This document shows positions 56,122 through 64,000 of a stretch of DNA of 64,000 nt, in pieces. Position numbers and translations under genes: made by a program. Source of the DNA: an uncultured Rivibacter sp. (GTDB lineage: Bacteria; Pseudomonadota; Gammaproteobacteria; Burkholderiales; Burkholderiaceae); contig CAMLLU010000011.1 of NCBI GenBank assembly GCA_946480925.1, positions 47,991-111,990 of the forward strand. The letters are read 5' to 3'. The notes beneath the pieces were generated by a model. That model saw only the letters and a program-made list of their open reading frames with translations. It did not search any database and was not told the DNA's origin. Position 1 is the first letter of the stretch; every line of letters begins with the position of its first letter.

Positions 56122-56673
56122 ATCGCTACTTTTGCCGACCGCCGACAGCCCAACGTTGAACGTAAGCACCGGCTGAATCGGGAGATCACCGCTCCCGAAG
56201 TTCGCTTGAACGGTGTGGACAACGAGCCGCTCGGCATCGTGAGCATCCAGGAAGCCCTGCGACTGTCTGCGGAGCACGACGTCGATCTCGTCGAGATCGC
56301 CGCCACGGCGGATCCGCCCGTGTGCCGCTTGATGGACTATGGCAAGTTCAAGTACGCCGAGCAGAAGAAGGCCGCGGAGCAGAAGGCAAAGCAGCACGTC
56401 ATCGACATCAAGGAAGTCAAGTTCCGGCCAGGCACCGACGAAGGCGACTACCAGATCAAGCTGCGCAATCTGAAGCGCTTCCTGGGGGAAGACGGCGACA
56501 AAGCGAAGATCACGCTGCGCTTCCGGGGCCGGGAGATCACGCACCAGGACATCGGCATGCGGTTGTTGGAGCGAATCCGCGATGACCTCGTCGAGATCTC
56601 TCAGGTCGAGAACATGCCCAAGCTGGAAGGGCGCCAGATGATCATGGTGCTGGCCCCGAAGAAGAAGAAGTAG
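56122..56673 (+). CDS. infC: Translation initiation factor IF-3, starting at a rare ATC codon
   Basis: Binds the 30S subunit and checks initiator pairing. The protein continues upstream of the first ATG (56206) in the same frame: ATC at 56122 gives [20 protein letters not shown], the conserved IF3 N-terminus, and 183 residues in total (E. coli 180). GGAAGGA lies 8 nt before the ATC. A non-standard start is known in E. coli infC (ATT), where IF3 limits its own translation by rejecting such starts. The N-domain (1-75), linker and C-domain (about 90-175) are all present. Confidence 0.92.
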   Translation: MATFADRRQPNVERKHRLNREITAPEVRLNGVDNEPLGIVSIQEALRLSAEHDVDLVEIAATADPPVCRLMDYGKFKYAEQKKAAEQKAKQHVIDIKEVKFRPGTDEGDYQIKLRNLKRFLGEDGDKAKITLRFRGREITHQDIGMRLLERIRDDLVEISQVENMPKLEGRQMIMVLAPKKKK

Positions 56674-56792
56674 GTTTCTTTGCAGTTCACCGGTGCGGGG
56701 GTTTGGTCGCCGCTGCATCGGCAAGTCCCGAAGGGCATCCAAGTCCGCGAGAGGTTCGCGGCGCCTCATGGGACCAATCAGAAGGAGCAGTC

Positions 56793-56996
56793 ATGCCCAA
56801 GATGAAGACCAAGAAGAGCGCGGCCAAGCGTTTCCGCGTTCGCCCGGGTGGTACCGTCAAGCGCGGTCAGGCGTTCAAGCGCCACATCCTCACCAAGAAG
56901 TCCACCAAGAACAAGCGCCACCTGCGTGGTGCGGTGTCGGTGCACGAGACCAACATGGGGCACATGGCTCAAATGCTGCCCTTCGCTGGTCTCTGA
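56793..56996 (+). CDS. rpmI: 50S ribosomal protein L35
   Basis: The 67-residue basic protein begins [20 protein letters not shown] and matches bL35 throughout ([18 protein letters not shown]). GAAGGAG precedes the ATG at 56793; the frame is open upstream in error. It sits in the universal order infC-rpmI-rplT. Confidence 0.96.
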   Translation: MPKMKTKKSAAKRFRVRPGGTVKRGQAFKRHILTKKSTKNKRHLRGAVSVHETNMGHMAQMLPFAGL

Positions 56997-57031
56997 AGCC
57001 GGGTTCCATCTTCTAGGTAAAGGAGTAAGAC

Positions 57032-57388
57032 ATGCCTCGCGTCAAACGTGGTGTAACCGCCCGCGCTCGTCACAAGAAGGTCCTGGCCCTGGCCAAGGGC
57101 TTCCGCGGCCGCCGCAAGAACGTCTATCGCATCGCCAAGCAGGCGGTGATGAAGGCTGGCCAATATGCCTACCGTGACCGCCGTGCCAAGAAGCGCGTGT
57201 TCCGCCAACTCTGGATCGCCCGTATCAACGCAGCGAGCCGTGAACTGGGTCTGACCTACAGCAAGTTCATGGCCGGCCTGAAGAAGGCTGCCATCGACAT
57301 CGACCGCAAGGTGCTGGCTGACCTGGCCGTGAATGACCCTGCTGCTTTTGGCAGCATCGTCAACAAGGTGAAGGCCCAGCTCGCTTGA
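57032..57388 (+). CDS. rplT: 50S ribosomal protein L20
   Basis: The 118 residues match bL20: [18 protein letters not shown] at the start, then [37 protein letters not shown] and a C-terminal globular domain. In E. coli L20 represses rpmI-rplT translation by binding the mRNA; whether the leader here has such a site is not clear. It is 35 nt after rpmI. Confidence 0.96.
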   Translation: MPRVKRGVTARARHKKVLALAKGFRGRRKNVYRIAKQAVMKAGQYAYRDRRAKKRVFRQLWIARINAASRELGLTYSKFMAGLKKAAIDIDRKVLADLAVNDPAAFGSIVNKVKAQLA

Positions 57389-57463
57389 GAAACCGATAGC
57401 GCCAGGGTTCTCGAAGGAGCCCCGGCAATGTGAGCCCTGTTAACAGCGGGGCAAGCTTCGCGA

Positions 57464-57493
57464 AGGCCTGCACCTGTGTGCGGGCCTTTTTTT
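57464..57493 (+). terminator. Terminator/attenuator between rplT and pheS
   Basis: AGGCCTGCAC (57464-57473) and GTGCGGGCCT (57478-57487) form a 10-bp stem with one G-U pair and a CTGT loop, followed by a run of seven T. It is placed 46 nt before pheS, as is the pheST attenuator of E. coli. I found no Phe-rich leader peptide in 57389-57463, so it may act as a partial terminator. A small palindrome (TGTTAACA, 57439-57446) lies before it. Confidence 0.7.
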
Positions 57494-57538
57494 CGCCGCA
57501 AGGAAACGAGCCGTCGTGTCACGACGGTAAAAGAGCAC

Positions 57539-58594
57539 ATGAACGATCTCGATGCCCTGGTTGCTGCAGCGCAGGCGGATTTCATCGCCGCGAGCACGCC
57601 CGCCGACCTCGAAAACGCCAAGGCTCAGTACCTCGGCAAGGCCGGGCGCCTGACCGAACTGCTCAAGGGCATGGCGGTGCTGACGCCTGACGAGAAGAAG
57701 TCTCGAGGCGCGGCGATCAATGAGGCGAAGCAGCGCGTCGAGGCGGCGCTGAACGTACGCCGCCAGGCGCTTGCCGAAGCCGAGCTGCAGGTGCAGCTCA
57801 AGGCCGAGGCACTGGATGTCACCCTGCCGGGCCGCCACCGCGGCACAGGCGGAATGCACCCGATCACGCGGGCCATGGAGCGCATCGAGGCGATCTTCAG
57901 CTCAATGGGCTTCGACGTTGCCGACGGGCCGGAGATCGAGAGCGACTGGTACAACTTCACTGCGCTAAACAATCCGCTCAACCACCCGGCGCGGTCGATG
58001 CAGGACACGTTCTACGTCGACATCAAGGGAACCGACGGCATCTCGCTGAACCTGCGCACGCACACCAGCCCGATGCAGGTGCGCTACGCCCTGCAGCACG
58101 CGCGGCGGTACAAGGCCGACATGGATGCGGGCCATCCGATGCCCGACATCCGCGTCATTGCGCCCGGGCGCACCTACCGTGTGGACAGCGATGCAACGCA
58201 CTCGCCGATGTTCCACCAGGTCGAAGGGCTGTGGGTCGGCGAAGGCATCAGCTTCAAGGACCTCAAGGCGGTCTACATCAGCTTCCTGCAGCAGTTCTTC
58301 GAGACCGAAGACATGCAGATCCGGTTCAGGCCGAGCTACTTTCCGTTCACGGAACCCAGTGCCGAGATCGACATGATGTTTGGCAGCGGGCCGCTGAAGG
58401 GGCGCTGGCTCGAGGTTTCCGGGTCCGGCCAGGTGCACCCGCAGGTCATTCGCAACATGGGCCTGGACCCTGAGCGCTACATCGGTTTCGCCTTCGGCTC
58501 GGGCATCGACCGGCTGGCGATGCTGCGCTATGGCGTGAGCGACCTGCGCGCGTTCTTCGATGGCGATCTGCGCTTCCTGTCGCAGTTCAAGTAA
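57539..58594 (+). CDS. pheS: Phenylalanine-tRNA ligase alpha subunit
   Basis: Catalytic subunit of the (alpha-beta)2 enzyme, 351 residues. An N-terminal coiled coil (about 1-85) is followed by [20 protein letters not shown], class II motif 1 and 2 ([30 protein letters not shown]) and motif 3 ([17 protein letters not shown]). I chose the ATG at 57539; an upstream frame runs through the terminator. pheT starts 25 nt after the stop. Confidence 0.96.
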   Translation: MNDLDALVAAAQADFIAASTPADLENAKAQYLGKAGRLTELLKGMAVLTPDEKKSRGAAINEAKQRVEAALNVRRQALAEAELQVQLKAEALDVTLPGRHRGTGGMHPITRAMERIEAIFSSMGFDVADGPEIESDWYNFTALNNPLNHPARSMQDTFYVDIKGTDGISLNLRTHTSPMQVRYALQHARRYKADMDAGHPMPDIRVIAPGRTYRVDSDATHSPMFHQVEGLWVGEGISFKDLKAVYISFLQQFFETEDMQIRFRPSYFPFTEPSAEIDMMFGSGPLKGRWLEVSGSGQVHPQVIRNMGLDPERYIGFAFGSGIDRLAMLRYGVSDLRAFFDGDLRFLSQFK

Positions 58595-58619
58595 ACACAA
58601 GAGGGAAGAGGAAAAGAGC

Positions 58620-61037
58620 ATGCAATTCCCCGAGTCGTGGTTGCGAGAGTTCTGCAATCCACCCGTTTCGACGCAGCAACTGGCCGACCTGCTGACGATG
58701 GCAGGTCTGGAAGTGGAAGAACTGCGCCCGGTGGCGCCGCCGTTCAGCAACGTCGTGGTGGCGCTGGTGCAAAGCGTGGCCAAGCATCCAGATGCCGACA
58801 AGCTCAACGTATGCCAAGTCGACGCAGGCACCGGTACGTTGCTGAACATCGTTTGCGGCGCACCGAACGTGCGTGCCGGCATGAAGGTGCCGTGCGCCAT
58901 GGTGGGGGCCGAGCTGCCGCCCGGCGAAGACGGCAAGCCATTCAAGATCAAGCTCGGCAAGCTGCGTGGTGTCGAGAGCCAGGGCATGCTGTGTTCCGCA
59001 CGGGAGCTGAAGCTTTCCGACGATCACGGCGGCCTGCTCGAATTGGCAGCCGACGCGCCGCTGGGGCAGAGCATTCGCGAGTATCTGAAGCTCGACGACA
59101 TGCTGTTCACGCTCAAGCTCACGCCCAACCTCGCGCATGCGCTGAGTGTCCATGGCATTGCGCGCGAGGTCTCTGCACTCACTGGCTCGCCCTTGCTGGT
59201 GCCGGCGATCAAGCCTGTGCAGCCCAAGCACGATGCGAAGCTGCCGGTGCGCATCGAAGCCAGCGACCTTTGTGGCCGCTTCTCCGGGCGGGTGGTACGA
59301 GGCGTGAACCCCAAGGCGGCCACGCCCCAGTGGATGGTCGACCGCCTGGCACGCTGCGGCCAGCGTTCGGTCAGTGCACTGGTCGACATCTCGAACTACG
59401 TGATGTTCGAGTTCGGCCGGCCGTCGCACATCTTCGACTTCGACAAGATTCACGGCGGCCTGCACGTGCGATGGGGCTGGGCGGGTGAATCGCTGGAGCT
59501 GCTCAACAGCAACACGATCACGGTGGACGAGACCGTCGGCGTGATCGCAGACGACAAGCAGGTCGAATCACTGGCCGGCATCATGGGCGGTGAGGCCACG
59601 GCGGTGTCGGACGACACGCGCAACGTGTACGTGGAAGCTGCGTTCTGGTGGCCGGAGTCGGTGGCTGGGCGTTCGCGCCGCTACAACTTCTCGACCGACG
59701 CAGGCCACCGCTTCGAGCGCGGTGTCGACCCGGAGCTGACGGCCGAGCACGTCGAACGCATCACGCAACTCATCATCGACATCTGCGGCGGAGAAGCCGG
59801 TCCGCTGGACGACCAGCGCGTCAACATGCCGGTGCGCCAGCCGGTCGCGCTGCGCGTGGACCGGGCAGCCAAGGTGATCGGCATGCCGGTCACGCAGGAC
59901 CAGTGCGCCGATGTGTTCCGCCGTCTCGGCCTGGCCTACAAGGAGCAGCCTGGCCGTATCGAGGTCACTCCGCCTGCTTACCGCTTCGACCTGCAGATCG
60001 AGGAAGACCTGATCGAAGAGGTGGTCCGCGTCATCGGCTATGACCGGCTGCCTGCAACGCCGCCGATTGCGCCGGTGCGTCCGCGCATGCGTTCCGAGTC
60101 GCGGCGCGGGCCCCACGCCTTGCGTCGTGCCTTGGCCGCTCAAGACTATTTCGAAACCATCAACTTCAGCTTCGTCGAGGAACGCTGGGAGCAGGAACTG
60201 GCGGCCAACCCGCAGCCGATTCGCCTGCTCAACCCGATTGCCAGCCAGCTGAGCGTGATGCGCTCGAGCCTGATCGGCAGCTTGGTCAATGTGCTGCGCT
60301 TCAACCTGGCCCGGCGCGCTTCGCGAGTGCGTGTGTTTGAAATCGGGCGCGTGTTCTGGCGTGACGACGGCATCTCCGATGGTGACCGCTCTGTGGCGGG
60401 GATTCACCAACCGATCAAGCTGGCGGGCCTGGCCTATGGCGATGCCGGCGAACTGCAGTGGGGCACGGCGGAGCGGCCTGTCGACTTCTACGACGTGAAG
60501 GGCGACCTCGAGGCAATGCTCTCACCGCGGACTGCACGTTTTGTCGCCGCGGCGCACCCTGCGATGCACCCGGGCCGCTGCGCGGCGATCGAACTGGACG
60601 GCAAGGTCATCGGCCACGTCGGCGAATTGCACCCGCGCTGGCGGCAGGCCTATGAGCTGCCGCTGGCGCCGGTCGTGTTCGAGCTGGATGCCGATCCGGT
60701 GATGGACCTGCCGCTGCCGAGCTACAAGGTGCTGCCTCGCCAGCAGGCCGTGGCACGCGACATCGCGGTGGTCGTATCCGAACAGGTGAGCCACGAGCGG
60801 CTGATGCAGGTCGTGCTTGCGGCGCCCACCGGCGGCCTGCTGCGCTCTGCGCGGCTGTTCGACATCTACAAGCCCAAGCAGCCTACGGCTGAGATCGGTT
60901 TGCACGAGCGTAGCCTTGCAGTGCGCCTGGAGCTCCTCGACGAAGACGCCACGCTGACTGACGAACGTATCGAGGCGGCCAAGCAGTCGGTCATCGAGGC
61001 CTTGAAGCGCGAAACCGGCGCCCGGCTGCGCGGCTGA
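58620..61037 (+). CDS. pheT: Phenylalanine-tRNA ligase beta subunit
   Basis: The 805-residue subunit starts at the ATG at 58620 ([15 protein letters not shown]), after a purine-rich site (GAAGAGGAAAAG). It contains the EMAP/tRNA-binding domain (about 40-150), B3/B4 editing region (about 210-380), B5 domain (about 400-475), the class II-like core, and the C-terminal ferredoxin-fold anticodon-binding domain (about 710-805; [20 protein letters not shown]). The length is usual for the family. Confidence 0.96.
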   Translation: MQFPESWLREFCNPPVSTQQLADLLTMAGLEVEELRPVAPPFSNVVVALVQSVAKHPDADKLNVCQVDAGTGTLLNIVCGAPNVRAGMKVPCAMVGAELPPGEDGKPFKIKLGKLRGVESQGMLCSARELKLSDDHGGLLELAADAPLGQSIREYLKLDDMLFTLKLTPNLAHALSVHGIAREVSALTGSPLLVPAIKPVQPKHDAKLPVRIEASDLCGRFSGRVVRGVNPKAATPQWMVDRLARCGQRSVSALVDISNYVMFEFGRPSHIFDFDKIHGGLHVRWGWAGESLELLNSNTITVDETVGVIADDKQVESLAGIMGGEATAVSDDTRNVYVEAAFWWPESVAGRSRRYNFSTDAGHRFERGVDPELTAEHVERITQLIIDICGGEAGPLDDQRVNMPVRQPVALRVDRAAKVIGMPVTQDQCADVFRRLGLAYKEQPGRIEVTPPAYRFDLQIEEDLIEEVVRVIGYDRLPATPPIAPVRPRMRSESRRGPHALRRALAAQDYFETINFSFVEERWEQELAANPQPIRLLNPIASQLSVMRSSLIGSLVNVLRFNLARRASRVRVFEIGRVFWRDDGISDGDRSVAGIHQPIKLAGLAYGDAGELQWGTAERPVDFYDVKGDLEAMLSPRTARFVAAAHPAMHPGRCAAIELDGKVIGHVGELHPRWRQAYELPLAPVVFELDADPVMDLPLPSYKVLPRQQAVARDIAVVVSEQVSHERLMQVVLAAPTGGLLRSARLFDIYKPKQPTAEIGLHERSLAVRLELLDEDATLTDERIEAAKQSVIEALKRETGARLRG

Positions 61038-61060
61038 GCAGGGCTCTAGATCGAAGACGC

Positions 61061-61423
61061 ATGAGCACACAGGACAAACCCATGGACCGAGTCATCCTGC
61101 CGACGCTGGAGACACCGACGCTCACCAAGGCCGAGCTGGCCGATTTGCTGTTCGAACGACTGGGCCTCAACAAGCGCGAGTCCAAGGACATGGTCGAAGC
61201 CTTTTTCGACATCGTCCACGCGACTTTGGTGAAGGGCGAAGACGTGAAGCTGTCCGGTTTTGGAAATTTCCAGATCCGGCGCAAGGCGCCACGCCCTGGC
61301 CGCAACCCGCGCACCGGAGAAGCCATCCCAATCAAGGCACGCAACGTTGTAACGTTTCATGCCAGCCACAAGCTCAAGGGAGTTGTGCAAGGTGACATAC
61401 CTGCTGGGGAGGAGTTCGAGTAA
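61061..61423 (+). CDS. ihfA: Integration host factor alpha subunit
   Basis: Nucleoid protein of 120 residues that sharply bends DNA as a heterodimer with IhfB. The HU/IHF fold shows [20 protein letters not shown], the [18 protein letters not shown] arm with the intercalating Pro, and [18 protein letters not shown]. The ATG at 61061 or 61082 may be used; the second gives a length nearer E. coli IhfA (99) and would have fewer extra residues. It closes the thrS operon and has a strong terminator. Confidence 0.95.
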   Translation: MSTQDKPMDRVILPTLETPTLTKAELADLLFERLGLNKRESKDMVEAFFDIVHATLVKGEDVKLSGFGNFQIRRKAPRPGRNPRTGEAIPIKARNVVTFHASHKLKGVVQGDIPAGEEFE

Positions 61424-61440
61424 AGTCTTCCTTCCCCTCA

Positions 61441-61466
61441 AAGCCCGCCTGACCGGCGGGCTTTTG
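61441..61466 (+). terminator. Terminator of the thrS-ihfA operon
   Basis: AAGCCCGCC (61441-61449) and GGCGGGCTT (61455-61463) form a perfect 9-bp stem with a TGACC loop, then TTTTG. The accessory stretch begins after it. Confidence 0.9.
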
Positions 61467-61506
61467 CGTTTCTGGTTGCAACATTTGAAGGGTAAACGCG
61501 CCCCTT

Positions 61507-61520
61507 TTTCGCATGCGAAA
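61507..61520. promoter_or_regulatory. Perfect palindrome before the recombinase gene
   Basis: TTTCGCATGCGAAA is a perfect 14-bp palindrome, 31 nt before the serine recombinase start. A short palindromic stretch (AGCGCT/GCTAGC) follows. It may be the operator or a recombination subsite for the recombinase. Confidence 0.45.
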
Positions 61521-61550
61521 GGAGCGCTAGCGACATAGAGTGCGCGCCCT

Positions 61551-62096
61551 ATGCTTTACGGATACGCCCGTGTCTCCACGGTAGAACAAGAAACCGCATT
61601 GCAGCTAGACGCCCTCCGGGCCGCGAACGTCGATCGAATCTTCGAGGAAAAGCTTTCAGCCGTACGTCGCAGACCTCGCCTAGAAGCGCTGCTGTACTGC
61701 TTGAGAAAAGGTGACGTCGTGCTGGTCTACAAGGTAGACCGATTGGCACGCAGTCTTTCTGACCTGCTACGAATCATCGAGCGCATCGAACGCGCCGGCG
61801 CATCGTTTCGCAGTCTGACGGAACCCATCGAAACAGGTACGCCTATCGGCCGTTTGCTGATACATCAGCTCGGAGCTTTCTCCGAGTTTGAGCGAGCTGT
61901 GATTCGCGAACGATGCGACGCAGGAATGCGCGCAGCGATGGAAAGAGGTATTCGCTGGGGGCGACCACGTCGGCTCGATTGGCATGAGGTGCGCCAGATG
62001 GCCGCCAACGGCATGAATCCTTGTGAGATTGCGCGTGTTGTCGGCGCGCATCACACGGGCATACGGTACATCCTGAATTCCCCAAGAGAGGGGTAG
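61551..62096 (+). CDS. Serine recombinase (resolvase/invertase family)
   Basis: The 181-residue enzyme starts MLYGYARVSTVEQETALQLD, with the nucleophile Ser9 in RVST. The catalytic Arg residues lie in VYKVDRLARSLSDLL, and the conserved segment PIGRLLIHQLGAFSEFERAV and the E-helix arginines follow. The C-terminal HTH (about 140-181; WHEVRQMAANGMNPCEIARV) is present. Such enzymes resolve cointegrates or invert segments. There is no transposase in view, so the partner element may lie beyond the window or be lost. Confidence 0.88.
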   Translation: MLYGYARVSTVEQETALQLDALRAANVDRIFEEKLSAVRRRPRLEALLYCLRKGDVVLVYKVDRLARSLSDLLRIIERIERAGASFRSLTEPIETGTPIGRLLIHQLGAFSEFERAVIRERCDAGMRAAMERGIRWGRPRRLDWHEVRQMAANGMNPCEIARVVGAHHTGIRYILNSPREG

Positions 62097-62439
62097 GGCG
62101 ATGCCCTACGGGCCCGGGCTCTATGGCTTCGCCACCAAGCCCTTCGGTCTTGGCCCTTCGGGTAACGATCCCTATCGCGGGCTGTTCGCGTGAGGCCAAA
62201 CGCCAGCCATTCGTCGCGGTTCGGTGTACCGCAGTGCCGTCACGGCATCAAGCCCAAGCCCCTTCGGGGTTCAAGGCGCCTCACCACCGAGCGAGCGACG
62301 CTACGCATCGCCTGTAGACCGAGCGGGCGCCTTGAAGGCTTGACCCCGTGCCGCCCCTGCTGTGCAGCGTCTGTACGACGCATGGCCCACCCCACCAGGG
62401 GCCGGTCATCGTCAACCCAGCAACCGGAAAGGAACCACC
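62097..62439. other. Structured non-coding region before the ParB-like gene
   Basis: I see no gene in this 343-nt gap. It is dense in stems: TTCAAGGCGCC (62270-62280) with GGCGCCTTGAA (62326-62336), an 11-bp perfect inverted repeat with a 45-nt spacer; TGCCGT-C-ACGGCA (62234-62246); and AAGCCCC-TTC-GGGGTT (about 62256-62271). These may form a cruciform or a long 5' leader, or be the binding region for the ParB-like protein. Confidence 0.5.
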
Positions 62440-63309
62440 ATGATTCAGCCCGTGCCGTACACCGGGGAGCCCGCAACGCTGCCGCTGCAGATGCTCCGCG
62501 CCGAGGAGCAGATTCGCATGCGAAACGGCTTCGACGAAGAGAGCATCAAGGAGCTTGCCGAGTCGATCAAGGTCGCCGGCATCATCCAGCCGATCACCGT
62601 GCGGCCAGACCCGGAGAACGAAGGGCAGTACATCGTCATCGCCGGTGAGCGGCGCATGTTGGCTGCAAGTGTGGCCGGGCTCATCGATGTGCCCGTGATC
62701 ATCCGCCACACGACGAAGGAAGAAGCCGACATAGTGCAGGCCATCGAGAACCTGCAGCGTGAAGACCTGTGCCTAGCGGACACAGCCGAGGGCGTGGCCA
62801 AGCTGGTCAAGCATCACAAGGGCGTGAAGGGCGCCGCGAAGGTACTTGGCAAGTCCGCCGCGTGGGTGAGCAAGCATGCGAGCTTGGCCAAGATGAGCCC
62901 CGCCGTGTGGGGGATGATGGTCGAACGCACTACTGACGACACCGAGCTTCTTCTGTGTCTGGACCAGATCGCGCGCATGAAGGCGGAGGTGGCTCAAGCC
63001 AAATTCACGCAGCTCGTGAAAGGCCTTGAAGACGGCTCGACCACGCGAGCCAAGGTCCGCGAAGCGCTGCACAAGCTCAAGCATCCGCAGCTGGATCTCG
63101 ACGGAGAGCAGGGCGACGAAGAAGGCGAAGGGGAAGGTGAGGGCGCCAGCAAGCCTCAAGAGAAGTTCGGCAAGCTCGAGCTAGCCGAAGGACCTGCACA
63201 CGCACTGCTCGCCGCGCTCAAGTTCGCGCAGGAGAAGAAGCCTTCGAGTCGCCCGGGCGAGGCGCTGATTGCCCACGTCGAGGCGTTTATTTCCAAGACG
63301 TGGGGATAG
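62440..63309 (+). CDS. ParB/RepB/Spo0J-family DNA-binding protein without a ParA partner
   Basis: The 289-residue protein starts at the ATG at 62440 after GGAAAGGA. It has the ParB N-terminal CTPase-type motifs GERRMLAAS and ENLQREDLCLAD and the HTH region KGAAKVLGKSAAWVSKHASL. A low-complexity acidic linker (GEQGDEEGEGEGEG) leads to a C-terminal segment that may dimerise. No ParA gene is near it. It could serve plasmid-like or island-like maintenance, or be a regulator. It ends 5 nt before the convergent DUF4124-like gene. Confidence 0.8.
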   Translation: MIQPVPYTGEPATLPLQMLRAEEQIRMRNGFDEESIKELAESIKVAGIIQPITVRPDPENEGQYIVIAGERRMLAASVAGLIDVPVIIRHTTKEEADIVQAIENLQREDLCLADTAEGVAKLVKHHKGVKGAAKVLGKSAAWVSKHASLAKMSPAVWGMMVERTTDDTELLLCLDQIARMKAEVAQAKFTQLVKGLEDGSTTRAKVREALHKLKHPQLDLDGEQGDEEGEGEGEGASKPQEKFGKLELAEGPAHALLAALKFAQEKKPSSRPGEALIAHVEAFISKTWG

Positions 63310-63314
63310 GTGTA

Positions 63315-63740
63315 TCAGCAACCAAAATCCTTATAGCGCTTCCGCATGAGCAACAGGGATGTTTGGTCCGGGTTGCTCGCAGACGTTGCTGCAGGAAGCG
63401 CCTTATCGAGTCGAGAGCACTCACGCTGCGCATCGACAGAAAGCTTTTGCCTTCGGCCGAAAGTGTCAAATTGCCGCGCATTCATTCCTGTAATCGGACG
63501 AAGCGCCTCAGCCACAGCCTCCCTTCGTTCCTCCCGCTGAACATCAAAGCCTTTACGGCTAACGCCCGTGGACTTGTCTAGCCCACGCGTAGGCGTTGCG
63601 TCAACAACGGTTGCATTAAGGCAAGGTTCATCGCTGTATGCGACTTTCCCGCCTTGCGCACATTTGTAGACGGTACGCGACTGAGCACCTGCAAAGCCGC
63701 ATGCCAATAGACAAACAAGAAAAGCAATGAGCGTACGCAT
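63315..63740 (-). CDS. Secreted DUF4124-like protein
   Basis: The 141-residue product starts at the ATG at 63740 with a signal peptide (MRTLIAFLVCLLACGFAGAQ). The mature N-terminus TVYKCAQGGKVAYSDEPC is the DUF4124 pattern (VYKC...G-x-x-YSD-x-P-C), with the two Cys likely bridged. A helical, charged second half follows. Function unknown; these proteins are common in beta- and gamma-proteobacteria envelopes. The frame is open upstream to 63857, which runs into the 78-bp repeat. Confidence 0.72.
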   Translation of the reverse strand: MRTLIAFLVCLLACGFAGAQSRTVYKCAQGGKVAYSDEPCLNATVVDATPTRGLDKSTGVSRKGFDVQREERREAVAEALRPITGMNARQFDTFGRRQKLSVDAQRECSRLDKALPAATSASNPDQTSLLLMRKRYKDFGC

Positions 63741-63790
63741 AGCGCCCAGTGTGCCAAAGAACGAAAGAATCCAAACCGCTGCAATTGAAA

Positions 63791-64000
63791 AGCGTGTCCA
63801 GAGCCCATCCCCCTCAGCCCCACAAGTGGGGACCCCCCAGGGGATGTGCTCAGGCACTTGCCGCGTGACGTGTCCTACGGCACGTCATGGAAGAGCAAGC
63901 GAATACCGCTGCATATCGAGCCAGCGTGTCCAGAGCACATCCCCTTCAGCCCCACAAGTGGGGACCCCCCAGGGGATGTGCTCAGGCACTTGCCGCGTGA
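63791..64000. repeat. Two 78-bp cruciform repeats at the window end (132-bp period)
   Basis: Copy 1 is 63791-63868 and copy 2 is 63923-64000, differing at two positions. Each has an inner stem CCCCAC-AA-GTGGGG and an outer 12-bp stem GAGCACATCCCC with GGGGATGTGCTC (perfect in copy 2, one mismatch in copy 1). Between copies lies a 54-nt spacer beginning with TGACGTG-TCCTACGG-CACGTCA. Copy 2 reaches the window edge, so more copies may follow. No gene is seen in 63741-64000. Confidence 0.75.

Noticed and set aside
57389..57463. Phe leader peptide for pheS
   Set aside because: No short frame with Phe codons exists in this stretch; the TTT codons that appear in one frame are the terminator U-tract itself.
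61467..61550. tRNA-Pro gene after ihfA, as is common in related genomes
   Set aside because: No cloverleaf or CCA-type acceptor sequence is present here; the stretch holds only the palindrome and the recombinase leader.
63791..64000. CRISPR array or integron attC array
   Set aside because: Repeat units are 78 bp with a 54-nt spacer, too long for CRISPR and seen only twice. They lack the attC core (GTTRRRY) ends. Left as a cruciform repeat.

Overview
The window is about 64 kb of a high-GC chromosome from a beta-proteobacterium of the order Burkholderiales (Rhizobacter/Piscinibacter/Methylibium-like by gene content and order; the genus is a guess). Supporting marks are the rimP-nusA-infB-rbfA-truB-typA and thrS-infC-rpmI-rplT-pheS-pheT-ihfA operons, the DUF3138-type porin, and promoters with TACAAT-type -10 boxes. 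No rRNA or tRNA gene was recognised.

Layout. 1-3.9 kb: a maltoporin-type sugar porin and glucokinase, transcribed divergently from a region with several GTAG-N5-CTAC palindromes (probable HexR control), then a SHOCT-domain secreted protein. 3.9-13.1 kb: fabI on the minus strand, then the translation/transcription operon rimP to typA. 13.2-17.7 kb: a metabolite exporter, an enoyl-CoA hydratase-family hydrolase, a small orphan protein, an alpha/beta hydrolase and an ankyrin-repeat membrane protein.

17.79-27.16 kb: a 9.36-kb integrated element in the 5' end of dusA. It has a tyrosine recombinase, a 14-bp duplicated core (attL/attR), candidate integrase arm sites at both ends, an excisionase-like HTH protein, an SF3/AAA-like ATPase next to iteron-like repeats, an HK97-type capsid protein and a tape-measure protein. 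No terminase, portal, protease, tail tube or lysis gene is visible, so it is either a phage satellite or a strongly reduced prophage. The element supplies dusA with a new start codon and N-terminus, and leaves the original 5' end as a remnant at attL. It is the best candidate here for an undescribed system.

27.1-35.2 kb: dusA, a TylF-type methyltransferase, a LysR regulator with a divergent periplasmic asparaginase, a second EamA exporter, an N-acyl amino acid synthase-like protein and a hybrid histidine kinase. 35.3-49.7 kb: a nearly complete putrescine uptake and gamma-glutamyl-putrescine catabolic cluster (potFGHI, puuA, puuB, puuC, puuD, two class III aminotransferases) that includes an outer-membrane porin, with a divergent Lrp-type regulator. 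49.8-52.1 kb: a MoaD/ThiS-like protein paired with an Asp-box propeller protein, then an agmatinase-family ureohydrolase, which could produce putrescine. 52.1-53.9 kb: isocitrate lyase behind a promoter region with three palindromes.

53.9-61.5 kb: the thrS...ihfA operon, preceded by a 13-residue leader peptide with six Thr and two Phe codons and a classical terminator/antiterminator pair. 61.5-64 kb: an accessory stretch after the ihfA terminator with a serine recombinase, a ParB-like protein lacking ParA, a structured 343-nt region, a DUF4124-like protein and two copies of a cruciform-forming 78-bp repeat, the second reaching the window end.
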